From JBCCSZ01 sp039199225 (GTDB taxonomy: Bacteria > Bacteroidota > Bacteroidia > Chitinophagales > Saprospiraceae): a DNA stretch of 6,322 nt. Position 1 is the first letter of the stretch. Each line of letters starts with the position of its first letter. Below, in pieces: positions 1 to 6,153 of this stretch. The notes beneath the pieces are model-generated. The model made no database searches. It was not told where the DNA came from and was given only the letters and a program-made list of their open reading frames with translations. A program made the position numbers and the translations under genes. The DNA lies in NCBI GenBank assembly GCA_039199225.1, contig JBCCSZ010000375.1:1-6322 (forward strand), written 5' to 3'.

Positions 1-226
1 GGATAAAACGAATATGCTATCCTGTAATTTAACTCTATTTGTTACTGAAAAGCACGACTTATCGAAAGGTCGATATATTGAACTTAGACACTAAATTTTC
101 GCACAATCAACCGTAGTACAAAACTCATTTACTTCCATTAAGCAGTCGACTGAAGCAAAGCGCATCCATACAACTTCTTTAAAATCATCGATTTGGGTCG
201 TACAATTTTCGGCTATCCAATCAGCG
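1..226. other. Non-coding stretch downstream of the operon
   Basis: This AT-rich interval follows the acyltransferase stop. It contains a 6-bp inverted repeat with a 4-base loop (TATCGA...TCGATA, 60-75), a 10-base palindrome CAGTCGACTG (143-152) and a weak AT stem (AAATC-ATC-GATTT, 182-194). None is followed by a convincing T tract, so no intrinsic terminator can be called. No coding sequence, tRNA or repeat family is recognised. Confidence 0.5.
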
Positions 227-1384
227 CTAAACCGTTGCCGTAACCTGCTTTGCTTGCACGATGTCTACTTTCTTTTCGAATATCCGATAGCGTTTATACG
301 CCTCGGCATTTAAGTTGATCAGCCCCTGGTTCATCATTTTATTGTTTTCCAAAATCCAGGAAGCTTCCGCAGCCACGTAGTTTTTCTTCAAGCCATTCGA
401 TATAATGTGCGCATAAAAAATGGCCTCGATCCCCATTTTACGGTATTCTTCCACCACCCCTAACAGAATGATTCTCAGGACATTGATTTTCTTTTTGCCC
501 AATAGCAATTTAAAGATTCCAAAGGGTAAAAGACGCCCCTTTCGCATGTTGATGGCCACCTGATTGATATCCGGAAGTGCCAGGGCAAATCCGATGGGTT
601 GTCCTTCCTTCTCTGCCAAAATCACCAAGTCCTGATCAACGACTAGTTTAAGTCCATCTGCCAGAAAATCAAATTCCTCATCTGTCGGCGGAACAAAACC
701 CCAATTCTTATCCCAGGCTTTTTGATAAACACTTTTGATGGCCTTGGCCTCCTCCTTGAAGTTCTTAAGTTTGACCGTCCGGAAGGTAATGCCCTTATTA
801 TTCAGTCTTTTTTCAAAGGCATCGGCAATGCGCAGGGCCTTCCGATTAATGGTTTCCTTTGTAACCCAATAAGCCAATATGTCCATGCCTTTCTCAAAGC
901 CATAGCGCGCTAGAAAATCTACATAATAAGGCTTGTTATAAGTCATTTGAAAGATGGGCGGGCGGTCGTAGCCTTTGACCAATATGCCCATGGTATCATT
1001 GGAAGTGGGATTGGCAGGTCCGATGATGTATTCTAATCCCTCCTCTTTAATCCAATGCTCTGCCCTTTGGAACAGCAGCTCGGCAACTTCATAATTTTCG
1101 ACTACATCGAAGAAGCCAAAAAAACCAGCTGCACGCTCGCTGAATTCGATGTATTTATTATTGCGAATGGCAGCAATACGCCCAAGAATGGTCCCCTTGG
1201 CATCCAAGGCCAGGAAGAGGGATAGTTTGGAGTGCTGAAAGAACGGATTTTTGGATGAACTCAACAACTCTTTCTGCGACAGATACAACTCAGGAACGTA
1301 GTTGGGATCGCTGGCATAAAGGTCGTGTGGAAAATCAATGAATGTTCTTAGCTGGCTTTTTGTTTTTACTTCGACAATTTTCAT
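227..1384 (-). CDS. GNAT-like N-acyltransferase, candidate bacterial ceramide synthase
   Basis: This 385-residue soluble protein resembles the long GNAT-fold acyltransferases (YghO-like) found in Bacteroidota. Visible landmarks are FFGFFD (88-93), GPANPTSNDTMGILVKG (122-138), NWGFVP (227-232), a possible acyl-CoA pyrophosphate loop around EYRKMGIEA (313-321), and EASWILENNKMM (340-351) followed by KRYRIFEK. The length suits two GNAT-like lobes. No membrane segment or signal peptide is evident. The ATG overlaps the stop of the upstream oxoamine synthase gene as ATGA, so translation is probably coupled and the two products should be needed together. Because the upstream enzyme makes a sphingoid base, the best inference is that this protein N-acylates that base using acyl-CoA or acyl-ACP. 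Ceramide synthases of other bacteria (Caulobacter bCerS) are also annotated as GNAT-like, but I cannot show orthology. Family assignment is fairly secure; the substrate is inferred from context. Confidence 0.85.
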   Translation of the reverse strand: MKIVEVKTKSQLRTFIDFPHDLYASDPNYVPELYLSQKELLSSSKNPFFQHSKLSLFLALDAKGTILGRIAAIRNNKYIEFSERAAGFFGFFDVVENYEVAELLFQRAEHWIKEEGLEYIIGPANPTSNDTMGILVKGYDRPPIFQMTYNKPYYVDFLARYGFEKGMDILAYWVTKETINRKALRIADAFEKRLNNKGITFRTVKLKNFKEEAKAIKSVYQKAWDKNWGFVPPTDEEFDFLADGLKLVVDQDLVILAEKEGQPIGFALALPDINQVAINMRKGRLLPFGIFKLLLGKKKINVLRIILLGVVEEYRKMGIEAIFYAHIISNGLKKNYVAAEASWILENNKMMNQGLINLNAEAYKRYRIFEKKVDIVQAKQVTATV

Positions 1385-2589
1385 TGCACGGTTGTGTTTT
1401 GCAACTTGGGCAAATCCAATATGCGGCTCACCTTTTCTATTTTTTCGAGCGCCCTTTCAATCTGTTCTTTAGAATGCGTAGCCATCAGGCTGAATCGGAT
1501 TAAGGTGTCTTCCGGCTTTACAGCTGGTGTGATGACCGGATTGACGAACACCCCTTCTTCTAGCAACATACGCGTCAAACGGAATGTCTTATTGACATCG
1601 CGAACGTAGATGGGAATGATGGGAGTTTCGGAATGGCCGGTATCAAAGCCGAGATTGCGCAGCTCGTTGGCGGCAAAGTGGGTATTGTCCCAAAGTTTCT
1701 GGATGCGTTCCGGCTCGGACTCAATCAAATCAAGGGCCGCAATAACACTCGCAGCATTGGCGGGTGCAATACTGGCACTGAAGATGAGTGAACGAGCGTG
1801 GTGCTTTAAAAAGTTAATCGTAGCACTATCCGCAGCGATAAACCCACCAATGGAGGCCAAAGACTTACTGAAAGTCCCCATGATCAAATCTACCTCATTT
1901 GTCAAACCAAAGTGGCTGGCTGTCCCCTTGCCATACTCGCCCAGTACACCCAAGCCGTGCGCATCGTCAACCATGATATTGGCATCGTACTTTCGGGCCA
2001 AACGGACAATCTCTGGCAGGTTGGAGATGTCTCCCTCCATACTGAATACCCCATCTACCACAATCAATTTGATTTTCTCTTTATCAACGCGCTGCAAGGC
2101 TTTTTCGAGGCCCTCCATACTATTGTGTGCAAACTTTCTGGTCTTGGCAAAACTCAATCGGGCGCCATCAATGATGCACGCGTGATCCATTTCGTCGAGC
2201 AATATCCAATCCTGGCGAGTCGTCAAAGAGGAGATGACACCGAGGTTGACTTGGTAACCTGTACTAAAAACCAGCGCTTCATCTTTTCCAACAAAGCGAG
2301 CCAGCTTTTCTTCCAACTCAAGATGCAAGTCCAGTGTTCCGTTGAGAAAACGAGAACCCGCACAACCGGAGCCGTACTTATCGATGGCCTTTTTGGAAGC
2401 CTCCTTAAGCTTTGGATGATTGGTAAGGCCCAGATAGCTGTTGGAGCCAAACATCAAAACATTCTTACCATTGATCAGAACTTCGGTATCTTGTTCGGAC
2501 TCGATGGTTCGGAAGTATGGATAAACCCCCAATCGTTTTGCCTGTTGAGGTGCCGTATATTGCACCATGCGTTCATTTAGCCTATTCAT
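1381..2589 (-). CDS. spt: Serine palmitoyltransferase (PLP-dependent alpha-oxoamine synthase)
   Basis: This 402-residue fold-type I PLP enzyme should condense serine with an acyl thioester, releasing CO2, to give a 3-keto sphingoid base, the committed step of sphingolipid synthesis. Numbering from the ATG at 2589: GSGCAGSRFLNGT (73-85) is the oxoamine synthase glycine/arginine signature; H136 in DHACIIDGA would stack on PLP; D208 and H211 in VDDAHG contact the cofactor; K242 in GTFSKS forms the Schiff base; R365 after PVITPAVKPE fits the substrate-carboxylate arginine. Length matches bacterial soluble SPTs. There is no membrane segment, unlike eukaryotic SPTs. An in-frame TTG at 2598 would add three residues, but the ATG is preferred. 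It lies 61 bp after the PAP2 gene and overlaps the acyltransferase gene as ATGA. Close paralogues use glycine (KBL), alanine (BioF) or cysteate (sulfonolipid synthesis). The inositol and ceramide genes beside it favour serine, but cysteate cannot be excluded from sequence alone. Confidence 0.9.
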   Translation of the reverse strand: MNRLNERMVQYTAPQQAKRLGVYPYFRTIESEQDTEVLINGKNVLMFGSNSYLGLTNHPKLKEASKKAIDKYGSGCAGSRFLNGTLDLHLELEEKLARFVGKDEALVFSTGYQVNLGVISSLTTRQDWILLDEMDHACIIDGARLSFAKTRKFAHNSMEGLEKALQRVDKEKIKLIVVDGVFSMEGDISNLPEIVRLARKYDANIMVDDAHGLGVLGEYGKGTASHFGLTNEVDLIMGTFSKSLASIGGFIAADSATINFLKHHARSLIFSASIAPANAASVIAALDLIESEPERIQKLWDNTHFAANELRNLGFDTGHSETPIIPIYVRDVNKTFRLTRMLLEEGVFVNPVITPAVKPEDTLIRFSLMATHSKEQIERALEKIEKVSRILDLPKLQNTTVQ

Positions 2590-2650
2590 GAAAATCAATT
2601 TTCACCCGCCCTCACTCAGGATAGCTACTTATATTTGAAGCAATCTCTGA

Positions 2651-3640
2651 TTACACGATACGAGCAGTATATCTTTCAATCCAATTTTTTATGGGCTTTT
2701 GCTTAGCAGCCAGTTCAAATAAGCCGATCGATGCAAAAGCGCAAAGTGCTCCCATCAGCACATCAATAATGTAATGGTGATTGGTATAAATGGCTGAAAA
2801 CCAAATACCAACCGTTATAATACTGAATATCAAAGTTCCCCATCTCAATCCCTTTTTCCAGCCAAAGTAAGTCAGGATGACTGGAAAGGCTGAATGCAAA
2901 GAAGGAATTGCCGCAAATACATTGGCATTTTTATCATACATATCTCTGAAAAGATCGACCCCAATAATGGCATCGAAATTTAACAAACCAGCTGCATAGC
3001 CCTTGGTTTCCGCAACGAATTCAAAGCCGTATTGGTCAACATACCAAGGTGGGGCCGCCGGATAGAGATAATAAATAATGATGCCCAAAATATTGACCAA
3101 CAAAAAAGTCAGCGTAAAAGGCAGCAATAAATCGCGACCTTTCAAAAATAAGTAGACCGTATAAGCCAATGGCACTGGCACCCAACACAAGTAAAACAAG
3201 GCCGTCATAATGTCCAGACCAGTCGTATGCTTGGATTCCCAGTACTCGTTGGGCGTCAAAACCTCTGCTCCTTGCTGAATTCCAAAAAGTGCTTTCTCCA
3301 ATTCGTAAGGCTCCACAATGTGAACATCATTGAACAAATAATTGGGATAAATGCGCATGGAATCATACAAAAGCCAATAGACAACAATTGGAAGCAACCC
3401 TAGTAGAAACTTTCTACTTCCGGCTGTTCCAAACCAGGCGGTACCCAGCATCACAACGAGGTAGAGGTGGTCTGTTCGAAAACCCAAGACCATGATTACC
3501 CAAGCCAGGTACAGCAAGATGAAGACACCTGCAATACTCAAAGAACGTTTTCCAAAACGGTCGAAGACCTCCTCTTGTAGTGGTTCAGACAGCTTTGGAA
3601 TGTATGTTACTTTTTTTGCGATCGCTTCTTCTTTTCTCAT
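2651..3640 (-). CDS. PAP2-family inositol phosphorylceramide synthase-like enzyme (Aur1-like)
   Basis: This is a 329-residue integral membrane protein with about six or seven hydrophobic helices (roughly 36-53, 58-70, 76-92, 143-166, 171-192, 266-283 and 291-310). It carries the PAP2/Aur1 motifs in order: YPAAPPWY (193-200), IPSLHSAFP (245-253) and YTNHHYIIDV (285-294). H249, H289 and D293 form the expected His-His-Asp triad. In fungal Aur1 the same arrangement moves phosphoinositol from phosphatidylinositol to ceramide, giving inositol phosphorylceramide and diacylglycerol. A nearby phosphatidylinositol-synthase-like gene and a ceramide-forming gene pair support that role here. I chose the ATG at 3640: it follows AGGAAAGGGA, whereas the ATG at 3673 lies within codons for the conserved hydroxylase end (WDEIVGSNF) in another frame. 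Even so it overlaps the hydroxylase gene by 56 bp. A general lipid phosphatase or another phosphoalcohol transferase is the alternative. Confidence 0.85.
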   Translation of the reverse strand: MRKEEAIAKKVTYIPKLSEPLQEEVFDRFGKRSLSIAGVFILLYLAWVIMVLGFRTDHLYLVVMLGTAWFGTAGSRKFLLGLLPIVVYWLLYDSMRIYPNYLFNDVHIVEPYELEKALFGIQQGAEVLTPNEYWESKHTTGLDIMTALFYLCWVPVPLAYTVYLFLKGRDLLLPFTLTFLLVNILGIIIYYLYPAAPPWYVDQYGFEFVAETKGYAAGLLNFDAIIGVDLFRDMYDKNANVFAAIPSLHSAFPVILTYFGWKKGLRWGTLIFSIITVGIWFSAIYTNHHYIIDVLMGALCAFASIGLFELAAKQKPIKNWIERYTARIV

Positions 3641-4259
3641 TCCCTTTCCTAAAGTTTGACCCAACAATTTCATCCCAGAAAGGAGAAGAAACTCCGTATC
3701 CCTTATCTGGGTCTTTGAAATGGTGTTTTAAATGATGCGTTTTGAGCGCTATCCACCATTTTCCTTTCATCTCCACATGATGAATCGCATAGTGCAACAT
3801 ATCGTATATCAAATAGCCCAGCACGAAGCCGGCAAAAGATGCATGCAAATAAACCTCTGGAAAAATAGACCAGAAGATGAAATAAAATAAAACAGCCAAA
3901 GGCAAACTCACGGATGGTGGCATGACCAACCGCTTCGAATCATTGGGGTAATCGTGGTGCACGCCGTGAAAAATGAAATGCATCCGCAAGCCCCAACTCG
4001 ATTTGGGTACATAGTGGAATATGTATCGGTGTAACAAGTATTCTACCAAGGACCACAAGAGGACGCCACCAGCAAAGAACCCAATACCCGCCAGCAAACT
4101 CAAGTCCGGCTGCTGACTGGCTAAGTACAAACTGTAGACAATCAAAGGGATGTATAAAATCAGCGGCACACTGAAGTGAACCTTCGAAAGGGACTCCAAG
4201 ACATCGCTTTTGAACATCCGCACAGATTCATCCTTGTTGCTCACATATAGCTTTTTCAT
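3585..4259 (-). CDS. Sphingolipid fatty acid 2-hydroxylase-like di-iron enzyme (FA2H/Scs7 type)
   Basis: This 224-residue membrane protein belongs to the fatty acid hydroxylase (sterol desaturase) superfamily. Histidine clusters appear in the FA2H order: HRYIFH (77-82), HFIFHGVHH (94-102), HYAIHH (156-161) and THHLKHH (174-180), which would bind a di-metal centre. Segments such as LLWSLVEYLLHRYIFH, DSKRLVMPP and LGYLIYDMLHY closely recall human FA2H and yeast Scs7, which place a 2R-hydroxyl on the N-acyl chain of ceramide. The N-terminal part, VRMFKSDVLESLSK, also fits the region just before the FA2H membrane domain, supporting the ATG at 4259. The cytochrome b5 domain fused to eukaryotic FA2H is missing, so a separate electron donor is needed. 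Hydrophobic helices lie near 30-47, 55-75, 116-133 and 139-152. The last 20 or so residues are strongly basic and are coded within the overlap with the PAP2 gene. Carotenoid hydroxylases share the fold, but the context and motifs favour FA2H. Confidence 0.85.
   Translation of the reverse strand: MKKLYVSNKDESVRMFKSDVLESLSKVHFSVPLILYIPLIVYSLYLASQQPDLSLLAGIGFFAGGVLLWSLVEYLLHRYIFHYVPKSSWGLRMHFIFHGVHHDYPNDSKRLVMPPSVSLPLAVLFYFIFWSIFPEVYLHASFAGFVLGYLIYDMLHYAIHHVEMKGKWWIALKTHHLKHHFKDPDKGYGVSSPFWDEIVGSNFRKGNEKRRSDRKKSNIHSKAV
3641..3650 (-). promoter_or_regulatory. Shine-Dalgarno-like site deciding the PAP2 gene start
   Basis: The minus strand reads AGGAAAGGGA directly before the ATG at 3640, with AGGA six bases from the start codon. 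It lies inside the hydroxylase reading frame. Other starts in this window lack such a site, so this one favours 3640 over the ATG at 3673 and suggests independent ribosome entry within the overlap. Confidence 0.45.
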
Positions 4260-4321
4260 TCAGCTTGATTTTGTTCTCTTTTAATCTTCACAATGACACA
4301 TCAGAGGGTTCATCCGTCCAA

Positions 4322-5335
4322 TCAGCTGGCTCTTTCCAACTGCTTCATGCTACCACTAATGGCTTTTTCTGCTGGTTCTTCCACCTGTCTGCGCACCCTG
4401 GAATAAAGGGTATATTCTGGGTTGAAGATGAACTCAAGGAGCAATTTCGTCCAGGAGGAATGTGAAGAGAGATTTTCGTAGTATTCCGGTGCAAGTCGAG
4501 TCACTTCTGGTAGTCGGTTCCAAGGAATCGCCGGAAAGTCGTGGTGTTCATTGTGGTAGCCCATGTTGAGCGCCAGCAAGTTCAGCGGACCGTAGTAGCT
4601 GTAGGTCTCTTGCTCCGAATCCAAGGTATAATGCTCCTGAATCCAGCGCGCACCCAGTGGATGCAAGCCCAAGGCAAACATCATGGAGAAAAACAGATAA
4701 AATACAGCCGCTCCCCCGAAGAAATACCACAAAAGGGCATCAAACAGGAAAACCACTCCAATATTGATGATCATCCATTTGTTCCAAGTATTGACATGGG
4801 TCAGACGGAAGGTTCTAAAAATCTGGAAAACGGGAAACAAAGCCAACCAAAGGGCTTTGCGCCAAGAGGAATTCCCTACCATACGAGCCTCCCAGTGGGT
4901 TGCCAGATCTGTATCGTTTTCATATTCGCCCAGATGTGCATGGTGCTTCAGATGATAGGTGTGAAAACCCATCGCACCGGGGACAGCATTCGGCAAATCC
5001 GCTATGACACCTGCCCAGCGGTTTAGTAAACGAGATTTGAAAATTAGATTGTGGGTAGCTTCATGGATAACGACGTACAGACTGTGGTTGGCAAAGGCTC
5101 CGACACAATAGGCAATAATCAACGACAACCACCAGTAAGACATCCCTAGGATGGACATCCAGATGGCAATCCCCACCTGCAAGGTGACTAGCCCAGCTAA
5201 GATAAGTCCTGTGTAAGGGTTGCGTCCGATGAGTTGAGCAATTTCTGGGTGTTTGCGCATTATTTCTCGACAGCGTTTCACATGTGGCTGCTGCAAGTCT
5301 GTAGCCAATAGAAATTCATTAGCTTGATCGCTCAT
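4322..5335 (-). CDS. Sphingolipid delta-4 desaturase-like protein (DEGS/DES1 family)
   Basis: This 337-residue membrane desaturase has three histidine boxes: HEATH (91-95), HLKHH (128-132) and HNEHH (261-265). The final region reads GLHPLGARWIQEHY (222-235), then ETYSYYGPLNLLALNMGYHNE and HHDFPAIP, a near match to the diagnostic C-terminal block of eukaryotic dihydroceramide delta-4 desaturases. The N-terminus, TDLQQPHVKRCREIMRKHPEI (12-32), also parallels the DEGS1 start, where a TDQPH-R-REI-K-PEI pattern occurs. That alignment fixes the ATG at 5335; an upstream in-frame TTG at 5425 would add 30 residues and overlap the preceding gene. Family enzymes introduce a trans-4 double bond (sometimes a 4-hydroxyl) into the sphingoid base of dihydroceramide, needing O2 and an electron donor. 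Hydrophobic helices lie near 44-64, 67-90, 188-206 and 209-224. Length is close to human DEGS1 (323 residues). A -7 promoter-like box precedes it. The superfamily call is certain; delta-4 regiochemistry is inferred. Confidence 0.88.
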   Translation of the reverse strand: MSDQANEFLLATDLQQPHVKRCREIMRKHPEIAQLIGRNPYTGLILAGLVTLQVGIAIWMSILGMSYWWLSLIIAYCVGAFANHSLYVVIHEATHNLIFKSRLLNRWAGVIADLPNAVPGAMGFHTYHLKHHAHLGEYENDTDLATHWEARMVGNSSWRKALWLALFPVFQIFRTFRLTHVNTWNKWMIINIGVVFLFDALLWYFFGGAAVFYLFFSMMFALGLHPLGARWIQEHYTLDSEQETYSYYGPLNLLALNMGYHNEHHDFPAIPWNRLPEVTRLAPEYYENLSSHSSWTKLLLEFIFNPEYTLYSRVRRQVEEPAEKAISGSMKQLERAS

Positions 5336-5385
5336 TTGGAAATTCTTTTTCGATTGTCCGGTTAATGTTGTTCCAAAAATGCCTG

Positions 5386-5393
5386 CAAAGGTA
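5386..5393 (-). promoter_or_regulatory. Possible internal -7 promoter box before the desaturase gene
   Basis: The minus strand reads TACCTTTG, a match to TAnnTTTG, in the 70-bp gap between the CDP-alcohol enzyme gene and the desaturase gene. A start a few bases downstream would give a leader of about 45 nt before the ATG at 5335. No TTG lies 17-23 bases upstream, so the -33 element is missing. It may allow the desaturase and downstream genes to be expressed apart from the first gene, but one eight-base motif is modest evidence. Confidence 0.4.
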
Positions 5394-5405
5394 AACTTTT
5401 TCAGG

Positions 5406-6146
5406 CTATTTTTTGTCTGTCTCAAGTTCTGTTCTCTCCATTAGGACCTTCCGACTGTAATTTAGTCGCCGAATAGCCGTAATGTTGGCAAATACAGCTA
5501 AAATGGCCAACGGAAATGTAAAAACTGAAATGGTTTCAAAAGCCGTGTAGGGATAAAAATCGATGGCAATTTTGTAATCTCCACCAGCCCAATAGGAAAA
5601 TACACCACATAAAATAGCAGAAATTCCCACCAGCAAGATGCGTTCGGGACGCTGCATGATACCAATGCTGCACTCTACCCCCAATCCTTCTGCTCGCGCT
5701 CGCGTATAGCTAACCATCATTGAACCAATCATGGCAATGAAAGCAAAAATAGAACTGAGAAAATAATCGTGAGAAACAAGATAATAACAAATCCCCAAGA
5801 ACATAATCAGTTCACTATATCGATCGACAACAGAGTCGTACAGAGCTCCAAAAGGATGCGCCATATTACCCACGCGGGCCAAACGCCCGTCGATCATGTC
5901 AAACAAACCGGCAAAGAGGATCACAGCTCCGGCCCAGCCGATGTAGGAATGGTCTTCCCTCGCACCGACCTCGGCTCCTAGGATAAAGATAACAGTTGCT
6001 ACCAAATTCAACAAAAAACCAATGGTCGTAATTTCATTAGGAGTGACCCGCATCTTGATCAGCAACTTTATCAACGGATTGATCAATTCGTAGATAATTA
6101 GTTGCCCCTGCTCCTTTAAAACTATTTTGTCCTTGGTCTTCGTCAT
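5406..6146 (-). CDS. CDP-alcohol phosphatidyltransferase, probable phosphatidylinositol (phosphate) synthase
   Basis: This is a 246-residue membrane enzyme of the CDP-alcohol phosphatidyltransferase family. The full catalytic signature D-x2-D-G-x2-A-R-x8-G-x3-D-x3-D is present: D83, D86, G87, A90, R91, G100, D104 and D108 (DMIDGRLAR ... GALYDSVVD). The upstream KMRVTPNEITTIG (31-43) is typical of the family. YTRARAEG (147-154) and QRPER (165-169) recall actinobacterial phosphatidylinositol-phosphate synthases more than phosphatidylglycerophosphate synthases. It would therefore join CDP-diacylglycerol with inositol or inositol 3-phosphate at the inner membrane. About six hydrophobic helices are visible (near 37-58, 69-84, 110-125, 130-147, 169-184 and 206-222). 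As first gene of the operon it would make the phosphoinositol donor for the PAP2 enzyme. The ATG at 6146 lies 7 bases after a TATCTTTG box. If the product is PI-phosphate, a separate phosphatase would be needed; none is in the window. PG or other CDP-alcohol products are the alternative. Confidence 0.88.
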   Translation of the reverse strand: MTKTKDKIVLKEQGQLIIYELINPLIKLLIKMRVTPNEITTIGFLLNLVATVIFILGAEVGAREDHSYIGWAGAVILFAGLFDMIDGRLARVGNMAHPFGALYDSVVDRYSELIMFLGICYYLVSHDYFLSSIFAFIAMIGSMMVSYTRARAEGLGVECSIGIMQRPERILLVGISAILCGVFSYWAGGDYKIAIDFYPYTAFETISVFTFPLAILAVFANITAIRRLNYSRKVLMERTELETDKK

Positions 6147-6153
6147 AGAACAG

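Larger units (their letters stand above)
227..6146 (-). other. Six-gene sphingolipid / inositol phosphoceramide operon
   Basis: Six co-directional genes are packed with gaps of 70, 62 and 61 bp, one 56-bp overlap and one ATGA overlap. No strong intrinsic terminator was found between them. Their predicted activities follow one pathway: phosphatidylinositol(-phosphate) synthesis, ceramide desaturation, acyl-chain 2-hydroxylation, phosphoinositol transfer, sphingoid base formation and probable N-acylation. Missing steps are keto reduction, inositol-phosphate synthesis, the acyl carrier protein and the electron donor for the two oxygen-dependent enzymes. Co-transcription is inferred from spacing, not shown; the -7 box before gene 2 could split the unit. 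Confidence 0.75.

Noticed and set aside
85..226. Minus-strand open stretch of about 47 codons after the acyltransferase stop, ending CTTVDCAKI
   Set aside because: No start codon precedes most of it (the only ATGs lie in its second half), it is short enough to be open by chance, and it matches no family I know.
1610..2580. Long plus-strand open frames (191 and 222 codons) opposite the serine palmitoyltransferase gene
   Set aside because: They mirror a strongly conserved PLP enzyme on the other strand, overlap each other in different frames and show no recognisable motif; they are antisense shadows.
2630..2637. TATATTTG on the plus strand, a match to the -7 box
   Set aside because: It faces against all genes, with no plus-strand gene downstream; likely chance in AT-rich spacer.
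2616..2643. Possible promoter before SPT: TTG, 17 bases, TATCCTGA on the minus strand
   Set aside because: The -33 TTG and spacing fit, but the -7 box differs from TAnnTTTG at three of its six fixed positions.
3641..3673. PAP2 gene start at the upstream ATG (11 more residues)
   Set aside because: The codons coincide with the conserved end of the hydroxylase in another frame and no ribosome binding site precedes it; the ATG at 3640 has one.
4541..5026. Plus-strand open frame of 161 codons opposite the desaturase gene
   Set aside because: It lies entirely against the conserved desaturase coding region and its translation looks like no protein family; shadow frame.
5336..5425. Extended desaturase start at a TTG codon (30 more residues)
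   Set aside because: It overlaps the preceding gene, uses a rare start, spans a promoter-like box, and homology to DEGS begins only after the ATG at 5335.
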